Source: Linyphia triangularis
Lineage: Eukaryota; Arthropoda; Arachnida; Araneae; Linyphiidae
Assembly (NCBI GenBank): GCA_963978545.1
Contig: OZ021723.1
Span: 44,779,069-44,843,068, forward strand
DNA: 64,000 nucleotides
Direction: 5' to 3'
The translations under genes and the position numbers were made by a program. Positions 10,807 to 22,952 of this stretch are shown here, piece by piece. The notes beneath the pieces were generated by a model. The model ran no database searches and was not told the origin of the DNA. It saw only the letters and a program-made list of their open reading frames with translations. Positions within the stretch are counted from its first letter, which is position 1. The number at the start of each line of letters is the position of its first letter.

Positions 10807-13800
10807 ATGCCTCAAACAGAAGGAGCTACAGGAGGTGGTGAGGAAGCTTCAAGTGCAGAAGGAACTTTTGAATGCAATATATGCTTAGATACAGCAAAAG
10901 ATGCAGTTATCAGTTTTTGTGGTCATCTATTTTGGTATACTATAATTATTATCTAAAAAAATTATAAAGTTTTACATAGATTGTTTTAAAAAAAATTTAC
11001 AAGAAAACTGTTCATATTTATTATGCCAGTGATTGATTTACTTGAGCCTTTATTTCTTAATTTTTCTGTATTTGGCAAATTGCCAAATTCATTCAAAATG
11101 TTTTCAATTTGATGTTCAATTTATTCAGTAGCATAACTAAGGTTTGTCATTATAATTTGTCAGTGTTACAGGTTTATTGTTATTGCCATATCCTCTTTGA
11201 ATGTAGACGAGCAGATATCTCAACTCTTTGAATGCTATAATATGACATGTTACAGGACTGGAAGGAGGGTAGAAAATTTTGCAACAATTTTTTACTTTCA
11301 ATTACCTATATTTAACACAGAGTACTGAAAGCATTGTTTTCAGTCCAAAAAAAAAAAAATCTTTTTCCACATTTTGGAACATCATGACTGTGTCATGATG
11401 TGTTTGAGTAAAAATGTCTGTCTGTACTTGGTTAGCATAACTTCCGAATGAATTGATCTATGAAGTTCAAATTTGATGTACAGGTTAGTGGTGGCCATGA
11501 GACCTGTCATTGAGGTTTTCGTTAATATTGTGCATTTACAAAACATGAAAAAATCGTATTTTTCGGCAATTGCTAATAAAAACGATTCTAAAGATTTTGA
11601 TAAAAATCCCTATAGTAATGCCTCTGAAGGTGTTATAAACTTCGTTACCTCCGAAATTCCCTTAAAAATGCTTTAAAGATGTAAAAAGCTGAAAAACGAG
11701 TGTCTTTAACACAGAGTTCTCTTTCCTTGAGCATCACTCATCAACAAACGTTTTTCTCTTCTCTCCTGTTTCACTTACAAGAAAGGGTAATGTAAGAATT
11801 ATTGAAAAGTATATCGCCAAATTTGCTATGGGGGGGGGGGCCTTTTTACCTATCGCCAAAAATATCAAATAAATGTAAATAGTACTAATAACACTATTCT
11901 ACATCAAATTTAAATGTTGTGAATAGTATTTATAGTGTAATTGAAAGCCATATGATGCTCCACACTCCTAGTTTTTCAAATGACTAAGGGGCTCCACCCC
12001 TTGCCTTGCTAGTGCTCGCTAACATACAGGGATTGCTTTGTAATCAAGTCGCCTGCTCGCTACACTTGCATCTTAATATATCAATAATTGACAACCATAT
12101 TGTATTTCGATGTAATAGTTAATTTGCTTTTATAACATTTTAATTAAAGGTTCTCATTTAGTGTAAAAATTGCAAAATATTTCATACACCTTCAGCTCCT
12201 GAAGTTTATCTGAAATGAATTCGAACATTTGGTAACTACCTATCAACATATCCCTTAAAAACTTAACCATTAACTGTTGTATGCGGTCTGAGACCACGAG
12301 TCATTTTTTATAGAATGCTTCCACTAGATGTCGGAAATATCGATCAAAATAAGTATCGATACTATATCGTTGCATAGAAGAAAATATCGATACGTTATTT
12401 TTTTATTTGATTTTCAATTTTTCCAGAAACTAAGTTTGTTGGGGCAAATTTCCACTTTTCATAAATTCATAGCAAAAAATTTTTATAAATAAATCATAAA
12501 ATTTGTTTTAATAAATGAATTATATAAAAAAAAAAAAAAAATTATAAAAATTGTTTTAATAAATAAATTATACTATCAATCAGAATAAATAAAATACATT
12601 TGGATGGTCAATGCATAAATTCACATTTATTTTTAAAGAAGAAATTTTGAAAAGTAGTTTATTGCATGTTTTGCTGATAGAGACATTTTTAATATTTAAA
12701 ATTAGAAGCAAATTCCAGGCACACACTACAAACAGAAATGATGCTATGTTAATGTCTACTAATAAATGATCTTATCTTTTCATTACGTTATGTTTTCTTT
12801 TTGGTTAGGGTGCCATTTTAATTGCCACTCAGCCAAGTCCAAACTTTAGTTTTGAAGTTTTTGAAAAGATAATAAAGAAAATCAGAAAAATACATGGAAC
12901 TACAAAACGATCATAAAAAAACTAGAAATGTTTGAAAATATTGATCTATCGATGACTTGTATCGATATTTTTACTATCGATATTTTTTTAAATATATCGA
13001 TAAAAATATTGTATCGATAAATCACCGACCTCTAGCTTCCACCCCCTTAAATATTTACTTTATACTTTTATTATAATTTTTCCGATACTATGTTTCTTAA
13101 ATGTTAAACTGATGTTCACCAAGTTGTTTGGCACAGTATGGACCATGTATTTCTCTTGCGCTAAAATTATCAAACCACCCAACCACAGCAGTTAAAGGTT
13201 AAACTAGTTATTTATATTTTACCCTTCTAATGCTCAAATAACAAAGTCAGACATTACAAAAACCAGCATTAAAAAATTGTACTGCAGACAAACTTTATTC
13301 CCAAAATTTTATTGCTGACTGATAATACATTTTAGACTGTTGGGTGAGGAGATTTTGTTGAATATTTCTATAATTTGTTTTTATATTTGGAAATGTAATC
13401 CAGATGTGCTTTTTTTCTCTTTAAGTTATGCTTGGGAAATTTTAAATTGACGCATTTCTGAAATATCATGCTGTACAATTTGCATTGTAATACTAAGCAA
13501 TAAATTACTTATTTGAGTTTAAAAGACCTCAAATTTAAAAATTGCTTGAAATATTTACTGTTGCTTATTAAATTAAGTGTTCAGTTATAAAGTATTGAGT
13601 GATATTTTTTTCCTCTTCAAGTTGGCCATGTCTGCATCGCTGGTTAGAAACTCGACCTACTCGACAAGTCTGCCCTGTCTGCAAAGCTGCTATTAGCAAA
13701 GACAAAGTTATCCCACTTTATGGACGTGGAGGAGTTCAACAAGATCCTAGGTAAAACACATCCTCTTAAGAAATTGACTGTATGACTTTTGCATAACTGT

Positions 13801-13947
13801 ACTTGTAGCCACCTTATTTCATAATAAAAAAATTGATTCATGCTGAATTTTCTACAACTAATTAGAGGATCAATTAATGTTTATGTATTTATTTTCCCAA
13901 GTAAGGTCAGCTATATGACAGTTCTAACCCTAGTTTTTCTAAATTGG

Positions 13948-14001
<54 letters not shown>

Positions 14002-16692
14002 CAGATAACTAAAGTTGATTAACATAATCAATTAAGATTTGTATTTTAAGTGCTAATAAGTTGTCCATTTAATGAATCCTATTAATTTCTGTTGAAAATA
14101 ATCTGTCTAATGTGTTCAATGTAAAAAAAATAATTTATCTCTTTAACTGTATGTTTTAAGATTTCGTCAAACTAATGTTTGTAGAGATTGTGGAAATAAA
14201 AAATTTATTTAAATTATAATAAAGCGTTGAATAAACATACAAGTCTGTTTGGATTAAAAGAAGTAGACTTCTGTATACATCTTTACTTATAAAAACTTAT
14301 CCTGTTGCAGAATTTGTTGGAATTTCTGAAACAAAGTTTTAGATATAAAATAAAGGGACTAATTATTACAGCATAAATTTAAAAAAAAAAAAAAAAAAAA
14401 TCAATATTTTTCAGGATGATTTTTTTTTCTCCCCCCCCCCCCCCCATTATGTTACTTTAAAGAGAAAATAAAACACAGGGTAACAATTTGATGTAAATTA
14501 ACTTTCCTTTAATAATTTGTAGTTTATTTTTATTTAAAGCATTATAAACTTTTTATCCTCATCATTATATCTAGTTTACACTTTGGATGTCCAAGAAACT
14601 TGTCCAAGAGTTTCGAATTGAAGATATTGTTAAAATGTAGTACATATATAAACTATACATAACAATCATGAAAACATTATTTTTTTTTTATTATTCTGGA
14701 TATCTATTTAACAAAATTATTAATTTATTTCTCATACATAACTGTATTAGAAATCCATAAAATTATTGAATATGTCTTCACATGTTCTGTATAAAAAATG
14801 TTTTACTTAATTTTTTTTTTTTTTTTTTTTTTGATTTTTTTTACTTTGTGTGCTAACTTAAGTTTATCCAAAACTATTTTAGAGACAAATTGCCTCCCAG
14901 ACCACCTGGACAGAGAACTGAGCCAGAAAACAATACAGGGGTAATTTTCTTATGTGTTAAAATGTCTTTTGAGATATTAGTTTTTACATATAAAGTGAAT
15001 ATTAATGACTATATTATTTGCTGTATGTCCTGCTAACATTAAAATACTCTAAATAGTGTTGACTTTTTTAGTACTCAAATTTTCTTTATTATCTAGAAAG
15101 TCTTCTACTCTATTTTATGTGTTCAATGCAAAGACAACTTGTCTTTTCAGCCCTCACAGCTGTTTTTAATCTATAATTTTGCTATTTTATTTTATGTATA
15201 ATAAATTTTAAGTCCTTAAATTCTATTCCAATTCATCTAAAATTTCAAAATTGTATAAACTTCAGTTTGTAGGAAACTTCAGCTTTTTTTTTTTTTTTTT
15301 TATATTCAAGAGGATTCTTATTGCAGATCTCAATCTGCAGTTCTCTACTTTTCTAAAACAGTTGTTTGTCTATTTACTTCATATTCAAGGTTGGTACTCC
15401 TCAGGGACAACCTGGAAAACTATATGAAAATAAATCGGTCTTAAAATCTCAGGGAATTCTTAGGGGGAAAATTCCCCTAAAACCTGGAAAAAATCATTGT
15501 TACTCTGGAAAAAAATCCTACTCTTCTGTGCTATTGGTATAACCCTAACTCAAGGAATTGAAGTTACATAATTACTTGATAACATTTACTTGCAGAAAGA
15601 ATTTTCTTTAGGCATAAAAAAAAATACTTTTTTTGAGTTATCGGAAGAATTTGTGTAATCAAGGTTTGACTATATTTATTTGGCAAAAAAATAACTCCTC
15701 GATGAAAAAAGCACCTCTGAATAACTCTGGGATTTTTTTCTGAAAATGATTATAAACCCTGATATTGTATTAAATAATTCTAAAAATGAAATAAAGCAAT
15801 GCTTTAAAACTGCTAATTGTTTGACCGTTTTTAAAAATGCTCAAGACTATTAATTATTAAATTTCAATATAAAGCAGTTGGTAGTCTTTCGTTAGACAGG
15901 TTCCAAAACTGCCAAGTCAGAAAGTTGGCACAGTTTTCGTGAACTGAAATTTTTACACGAAAATAATATTTTAACATCATGAACTTTTATTTTAATTCAT
16001 TAGCTATAGCAACCTTATCACGGATCAAAAGGTTATTAGTTTGAATAAGTTATTGCTGCAATTTGGCATTTTTTATCTCATACCCATTTATCAGAAGATT
16101 ACCTATCAGTTTTCAAATGTAATATATTGACCTTTTTTTAAAGTAAAAAATTTTATATTTCAATTTAATTGTTATGCTTCAGCTATTTTTTACACTGCAT
16201 TAGTTTGTGTTCACTTAAAAAATCCTAAATTTTTAATCATCCATATCTACCATTACACTTAAATTCAAACTACAAAATTGTATAAAATTAATATAAAGCG
16301 ATAAAATAACAGTGACTAACATTTAGACAGTTGCCTAAATGTTATTAGTATTGCAAGCATAAATAAAACATTACTTTCTTTTACTTTCACTGGTTCTCAA
16401 AGTGAGTCTCCTGATATATCTCCTTGCGTTTAATAGTTATTTTGTACATTCACTACTTTGATATTGTGTTTTAAAAAATAATTTTTAAAACTTTTCAAAT
16501 AATGGCATTTTCTTCGCAGCAAACTTTTCCTGGTTTTGGATTTGGTGATGGAGGTTTTCACATGTCCTTTGGAATTGGTGCCTTCCCGTTTGGAATATTT
16601 GCATCCTCTTTTAATTTTGGAGATAGCCGGCCAGCACCAGGTAGTAATATATATTATTTAAAATTTCTGTTCTATTCTATTTTTGTTTGTAT

Positions 16693-16727
<35 letters not shown>

Positions 16728-18059
16728 TGTTGACCATACTTCAAATAATGTTACTCATACTACAATAAAATATGTTGCACAACTAAATCTGCTCCCTGGT
16801 TTTGGAAAATAAAAATACTATAGTACGGCCCTGCTAAGTGTAAATGTTGCAACTCCAGACATTGTACTACCATATTTTTCATTTTGAATTGCCTCAAATA
16901 ATATAACCCATGAAAACTTTTTTTTTTTTTAATCCTTTATATGCATTGCCAATTTTTATATTCAACAACCAACACCAATTCTGTAAACAGCGTGTGCTTG
17001 GTGCTTCCATCTATTTTTAAATATCAAAAACATTTCTATCAGCAAAATATGCAGCAAACTATGTTTCAAAATTTATTTATTAAAAATGAACGTCACATCC
17101 ACAGCCAAATATCTTTAATTTATTCTGATTAAAACAATTTTATTATTCATTTATTAAGAAAAGTTTGGCAACAGGAAAGAGTTTCAACAATGGTCGGTTC
17201 AATGCTATTTTAACACAATTGGATCACAGCAAGTTGGTTTATTAGTATTCCATAAAAGCTACCTTTTAGTAACAGTAACAGCCCCAAAATTTGTTGGAAT
17301 GCATTGTCATTGAATCTATCTGGCAAGTTTCAGCCTGATTGGATGAAGGCAAGGAAGTTAAGTAGGCGTCAATAGATTTGCTTCCCATCGACACATACTC
17401 ACAAAATTGAAGTTAATATAAAGGATTTAAAAATAAGACTTATTTTTTTATTGAAATAGAAATTAAATCCATAAATGTTTAAAAATAAGACTAGCACAAC
17501 CTTTGATAAGGTGCAAAATCTTACCCGCTAAATCTTAATTAACCTAAAATCTTTTCCTTAACCTAAAATCTTACCCGTAGCTTAAAAATAGAAAACTGAG
17601 TTTAATTAGATTTGCCTGTTTGTTAATATAATTATTTAAAGACTTATGTAAAAAAAAATTATTTTGGTGTTTTTTATGATTTTCATCGCTTTTCCATAAA
17701 GTTAAATATTTTTTGCTTGGAAGCTGTGCCATATCTGATCCTTGTATTTCAATACTTGGTTTTTAAAAATGTCATGTTTTAAATAATGTGTTGGAGGATG
17801 CTGTGTTCTGAAAAGTATTGTGTAAGATTATTGTTTTTCTAAGATAGTATTGTAAAGATCATCACTTGCAGTCTGAATATCAAATTATTAATTGAAAATT
17901 ATCGTGTAAGTATTTTATTTGGTATTCTTCTGATTATTTAATCTAATATTATTTTCTCTTTCAGCGCCGGGGGCTCCCGAATATGAAGATGATCAATTCC
18001 TCAACAAGATTTTTCTTTACATAGCCATCGCTTTTATCATATGGCTCTTACTTGCGTGA
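10807..18059 (+). CDS. RNF185: E3 ubiquitin-protein ligase RNF185-like
   Basis: Five coding exons with GT-AG borders: 10807-10934, 13622-13750, 14883-14940, 16520-16640 and 17965-18059. They total 531 nt (176 residues plus stop) and the phases agree throughout. Exon 1 begins [10 protein letters not shown] and carries the first half of a C3HC4 RING finger ([20 protein letters not shown]). Exon 2 completes it ([32 protein letters not shown]). Exon 4 has the glycine/phenylalanine-rich [20 protein letters not shown]. Exon 5 ends in a membrane segment ([17 protein letters not shown]). The RNF185/RNF5 family acts in ER-associated degradation with its RING in the cytosol. The length lies close to family members. 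No frame damage is visible. Confidence 0.95.
10935..13621 (+). other. RNF185 intron 1
   Basis: GTATAC donor after the RING half-site and TTCAAG acceptor. It carries the hAT-type element at 12325-13034 and, at about 11370-11850, a stretch with the look of a degenerate dispersed repeat (short spurious frame at 11473-11676, then a G-run). No other gene is seen. Confidence 0.8.
12325..13034. mobile_element. non-autonomous hAT-type element (710 bp)
   Basis: An 8-bp TSD GCTTCCAC lies at 12317-12324 and 13035-13042. The ends are inverted: TAGATGTCGG on the left and, read on the other strand, TAGAGGTCGG on the right. Repeated ATCGAT words fill the subterminal parts (12340-12395 and 12950-13020). There is no transposase frame. 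An 8-bp TSD with a TAG-type end is the hAT pattern. Confidence 0.82.
13951..13999. repeat. poly-T tract, 49 nt
   Basis: Uninterrupted run of T in RNF185 intron 2. Other T runs in this gene lie at about 14811-14832, 16687-16724 and 18694-18719 (3' side). They may be unstable or mis-sized in the assembly. Confidence 0.95.
15395..15535. repeat. fragment of the CAGGGA/CTGGAAA repeat family
   Basis: Shares CAGGGA, CCTGGAAAA and AGGGAATT words with the copies at 19475-19875 and 50276-50354. It lies in intron 3 of RNF185. Confidence 0.4.
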
Positions 18060-19474
18060 GAACATTTAAAAGGTTCGCACTGCACTTGTTTGAAATTCAG
18101 TTGTATCCCTTTTCAACGAGTGATTAAATAACCATATCTCGAATTGGTTGGAATTTGTTTTATAAAAGACCTTCATTACCCAAATCAATCTTGCTTTTTA
18201 TACCATTGGTATTAAGGTCTTGAAAACTGAATGTGTTTTAAATTATCTATTTATAAATTAGTTTACCATGATAATGTAGTTGTACAAATGTTATGTTTTT
18301 ATGAATGTTTAAAGCTTTTGTATCCTGATTGTTTGAACACTAGATCCACAGTATTAAGATATAATCCTGGCATGCAATCCCTTAAAAGTTAGAAAATTGA
18401 ACATTTTGTGTGTACCATGCATTCCAAATGTGTATGCTCAAAGCATGACGAATCATTTTATTTTAATAAGTATAACAAATTGTGTTGTTTAAAGTTATAC
18501 TAAATACTGTACACCTAGCCAGAATGTTATCTCATTGTGTGTGCCTTATCATAATACAGTGGTTTTACTAAAGGCTGTTAAATATATTTTAAAGGTTTTA
18601 TTCAGTTTCAGTTTTCTGCATTATATTTTTTTCCCGATATATTTAGTGTTAAAACTCTACTTGCTCTTTAATTCCATCGGGATGGATATTGCATTTTTTT
18701 TTTTTTTTTTTTTTTTTTTGTGCAGTTATAAAATTATTTTTTTGGTACTTCTTGTACAGTGTACTCTCGCTAAATAGATTTTTTCACTTTCTTTTAGAAA
18801 TTTATCCAAACAGTTTATGTAAGTTATACTTTGTAATGCTTTCACTTTTAAAATCATGTACATATTTTGTAAGAATTGTGTCATCCATGTCTTTAAAAAG
18901 GAAACTGATAGTATTTATAGAGCTTCCAGTATGTGCTCAGATTGAGAGCATGTGGATGTGCTTTAGAAATATGTTTGAAGTAATTATAATAGTTGAATGA
19001 ACATTTTGTGTACATATATTTTATTTTAAGTGTAGCAGTTGCTATATCAAAGTTCTCAATAGTTATTTTACCTTTTCCCTCTGAAATTGTTTAACAATAT
19101 TTTTAATTCCTGAACATTTCACTTGTGTTAAAAAATATCCTTGATATACTTGATTTTTCCAGCATTTGACAAACAGATATTGGAACCTTTGAAATAGTAT
19201 GAAGTTTATGTATTAAACTTGAAATATAAAATGTTATTTACAAACAAAAATAATACAACACTTATTTAGTACATTTTGTCAATGTGGATTTTTATTTATA
19301 TTTCTTACACCTCATATATACTCAGAAACATATTTCCTAGGTAATTGTATTTTCCAATATATACTGATGACCTTACATAGATGTAAAAAAATTTACCATA
19401 CCTACGAATTGTTAAATGTGAAATGAAAATCTTCTCAATCTATCACAAATCTAGATCCTTCAAAATAACATTAT
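18060..19474 (+). other. RNF185 3' untranslated and flanking region
   Basis: Follows the RNF185 stop codon directly. Short open frames here are spurious. I could not choose a poly(A) site with confidence. Confidence 0.4.
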
Positions 19475-19875
19475 TCAGAGTGGCCAAAGAACCTGAAAAT
19501 CAGGGAGCTTTCTGATTCTGGAAAAAATCAGGAAACTATAAAATGTAGCGAAATCAGGGAAATTTTCAAGCATGTTTTCCCGTTCTTCTGTATTTTGGCT
19601 CCGTTTACCGGAAGATTTGTTGTGGTAATCGTTAGAAGTTTAATATTATGGAATAGTTTTAACTTTTCGTTACCACCAAAACCATTTTTAAAAAATTGGC
19701 ATGTGATCGCCTTAGCATACATTTTCTATTTGATCAGGGTGTCTACACACCCTGGAAAATCTGTAAAAATTGGGGAAATTAGAAAAAAAAGTTTACTTTA
19801 AAATTGGGGAATTTTTTAGAAATCTGTCGGGGAATTATCAGGGAACTTTTTTTCCTGAATTTTGTGGCCACCCTG
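19475..19875. mobile_element. short non-autonomous element(s) with CAGGGTG ends
   Basis: 19735-19875 starts CAGGGTGTCTACA and ends TGTGGCCACCCTG, an inverted pair with two mismatches. 19475 begins a related end, CAGAGTGGCCA, so either one 400-bp element or two overlapping copies are present. The interior is rich in CAGGGAA and CTGGAAA words. There is no coding capacity. Confidence 0.55.
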
Positions 19876-19994
19876 TTATTTAAAATCAATCCAGTGCTTT
19901 TGACTTGGTGAACTATAAAACAATAATTGGTTATATAGTTTTATAAATTTGATTTTCAAGAAATGTTTAAATAGAAACCAAATTGAAAAGGGGA

Positions 19995-20145
19995 TGTCCA
20001 GGGCTGCCACAGGCGACTATTTTCAAGGCAAGGCTACTAATGTGGCTTTTTCACCAAAATTGGCCTAAAATCTACCTTTTCAGCTAATTTTGTTACTTTT
20101 TTAAATATTCGCCTACTATTTTTGAAAAAAAAAATCCAATTTTTA
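19995..20145. repeat. dispersed repeat, AGGGCTGCCACAGG family
   Basis: Begins near AGGGCTGCCACAGGCGACTA and repeats words such as GCGACTATTTT. A second copy is at about 28911-29055 in this window. Boundaries are not fixed. Confidence 0.5.
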
Positions 20146-20629
20146 TTTACAAGTAATAATGCAGGAAGAACATAAGTTTGGTCATGACGTCAATTCTTCA
20201 AGTCTGTGACCTCCACAAAAGATGTCGCTCTGATAGAAGCTTGATTGAATCTAAACTAAAGAGGATTGAATTTTTTCTTCAAGAGAACTTCTTTTGTTTT
20301 CTGCTTTTATTGGTTCTTTAGTGAATTGTAATTTTTGCAATGCATATATCGGAAGTTACATAAACGGCGTTGGTATCAAACCAAAACCCAACGATCACGT
20401 GACCTAACACCACCTCACTACCCTGCCATTGCAACGGAAATGACATTTTTATGTAACTTCGAACTAGAAACCAGAACTGTGCATCACATAATTTTGTCTT
20501 CTATTCTGATACCATACGGTATATACAACAAAAGTCAAGTACCGCATTTTTTATTTATTTTTATATTTTAAGGACAAAGGATTTTATAAAAATTATTATG
20601 TTTTGTTTATTCATATTAATTTTTTTACA

Positions 20630-20980
20630 AAGCGATTTCTGATAGGGGTACAGCTCTGGAATATTCAGCTTAAGTAGTTTTGGCCTTCTAATTGGATTTT
20701 TGGAAAACCAAACGTTAAAATTTGAATTACTCTTTTAAATTATTTTTTTTACAAAATGACATCTAATATGGCTACAGCTCTGAAACTTTCAACGTAAGTA
20801 GTTTTGGCCTTCTAATTGAATTTTTAAAAAACATCCTGTTGAAATTTTGTTTACTTTTTTTAATTAATTTGAATTTTTTTAATAAAGCTACTTCCAATGG
20901 GAATAGAGCTCTGAAATTTTCAACAGAAGTAGTTTTGGCTTTCTAATTGAACTTTTAACAAACATACTGCTAAAATATTT
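20630..20980. repeat. tandem repeat, three units of about 125 bp
   Basis: The block CAGCTCTGAAA...AAGTAGTTTTGGCCTTCTAA recurs at about 20650, 20774 and 20905, giving periods of 124 and 131 bp. The units have diverged from one another. Confidence 0.8.
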
Positions 20981-21735
20981 TCAGAAGGGTGTGGGGGAGG
21001 ATTCTGTTATCGTATTAATGGGGAATATATATATTTTTGGTTTCTCGACAGGGGAGGGGTTCTAATATTAAGGTCCCCTCGGGGGCTCACACCTTGTGAG
21101 TACGGGCTTGGCAAACCCGAGGTACCCTAGCCGGGCCTAGCATTTTTCTTTCTTTTTTTTCTTTTGCGAAGGCCCTACCAAGTGCACTGCTGTTTGTTTG
21201 ACTTTTATTATATTCGCCAGTTTAGATTTGCAACTCTTTTGGTATTTTTATTATCTTGGCTTTCATTTAGTCTCACATTTCTAATTTACTCATTTCTTTT
21301 TGGGTTTGACATTTTAAATTTGTTTATAACCTTTATTTCTTTTGTTTTTGTCAGCTTGCTGGCCTGCATGTTTGCCGTGTGCGGAGACCCGTAAGGCGGG
21401 AAAATGGGATCCTGGGGTTCCTGTGGCGTCCTACATCAGGACAGGGTTTAGTTTCCTGAGGACGCTGCTGCGTTCCCTTTGGCCCACTCTTCAGCCGAAA
21501 CGGGAGGCAGAGTTCGGTCCGACTCTTGTCAACCGGCTGGTGGTACCGGAACACTTCGTGTTGCCGACTGCTCAAGGACAAGAACCAAGTGCTTGAAGTA
21601 CCAAAAGGCGCTAAAACCTGGCGGAACTTAATTCGAGTGTTTGGGACGACCTCGCGCATCACCTCCTAGTAAGCCTGTGGCTACTATCCTCGTTGGGCTC
21701 GGTGGTGGGTGGAGGCGTGCGTTGAGTGTTTTTCT

Positions 21736-22949
21736 ATGATGGATTTCCCTACTCTTTCGTGCCCCACAGGAGGCCTTAATCCTCAAGCAAGTATTCAACA
21801 ATCCTACCAACCTAGATACCTCATAATCACTTCTCCTGAACATGTACTCGGCACAATGTCTCCCTTTTTTATTGAAAAGGGATTGCAAGGCATTTGTGTG
21901 CAACCCAAAATCTGTAAAAAAACTCAAATCAGGCGATTACCTCATTCAAACAGCTTCACAAATACAATCTACAAACTTACTTAAAGCAACAAAAATGGGC
22001 AATATTTGCATCACAGTTTCTCCCCATAATAGTTTAAATTCGTCCCGAGGCGTCATCTCACAATCTGATCTTATTCATGTGAATGAAATTGAAATCCAGG
22101 CAGAACTTGCTTCGCAAGGTGTAACTGAAGTGAAAAGAATCACCATTAAAAGAGACGACAAAATTATCAACACTAAACATCTCATCTTAACCTTTAATAA
22201 AGTAGATCTCCCAACAGAAATAAAAGCTGGTTATCTCAACTGCCCAGTCCGTCCGTACATCCCAAATCCACTACGTTGCTTTCACTGTCAAAAATTCGGC
22301 CACTCGAAAAACTCTTGTCACAGTGAAGAGATCTGTTCGAGATGTGCTAATACTGGACATTCATTTATTTCCTGTTCTCTTCCACTCAAGTGTCTGAATT
22401 ATTATGGCGATCACTGCCAACTCAAGAGATTGCCCTCAATGGAAAGAAGAAAAAGAAATTCAAAAAGTGAGAGTAACACAAAAAATATCATATTATGAAG
22501 CCAAAAAACAAGTAACTATTTCACTCCCAAAGCCAGGTATCTCTTATTCAACAGCCGCTAAGATAACTACTCGCTCAGTTGGTGTACAAACCTGTGTGCC
22601 AACTCAGGGTTCTGCTCTTCAATCAACATCAAAACCTACCCAAGTTTCAAATAAGTTGTCATCTAGCCCTAAAAAAACCAAAGAAGCAAATAAAAACAAT
22701 GTTCCTCCTTCAAAGGCATCTACACTTACAATAACTACTCAAACTAAAAAACCCGGGCCGCTATCAAGAACTCAAAATACATCTGAAACTTCAAATAAAA
22801 AACCAAAAATTATCAGACCAGTGATTTCAGTCACTAGTTCAGATGCAAATGAAACGGGTGAAATGGAAGTTGATAGGGGGCTGGAAACCCCACTACAACT
22901 TCTATCGAAATCTCGAGTCCTTACCGACCTTTATCCCCCCCAAACCTAA
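21736..22949 (+). pseudogene. LINE ORF1 (gag-like nucleic-acid-binding protein)
   Basis: Starts MMDFPTLSCPTGG at 21736. The frame shifts near 21895 and again near 22410; the three segments read end to end in one sense. The middle segment has an RRM-like region (GDYLIQTASQIQSTNLLKA) and zinc knuckles CFHCQKFGHSKNSC and CSRCANTGHSFISC. A third knuckle straddles the second frameshift and has a Tyr (CLNY) where its second Cys is expected. The tail is Ser/Thr/Lys-rich. It would coat the LINE RNA. Confidence 0.8.
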
Positions 22950-22952
22950 ATA

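Noticed and set aside
16502..16768. 88-residue open frame as a separate gene
   Set aside because: It is RNF185 exon 4 read through into introns on both sides.
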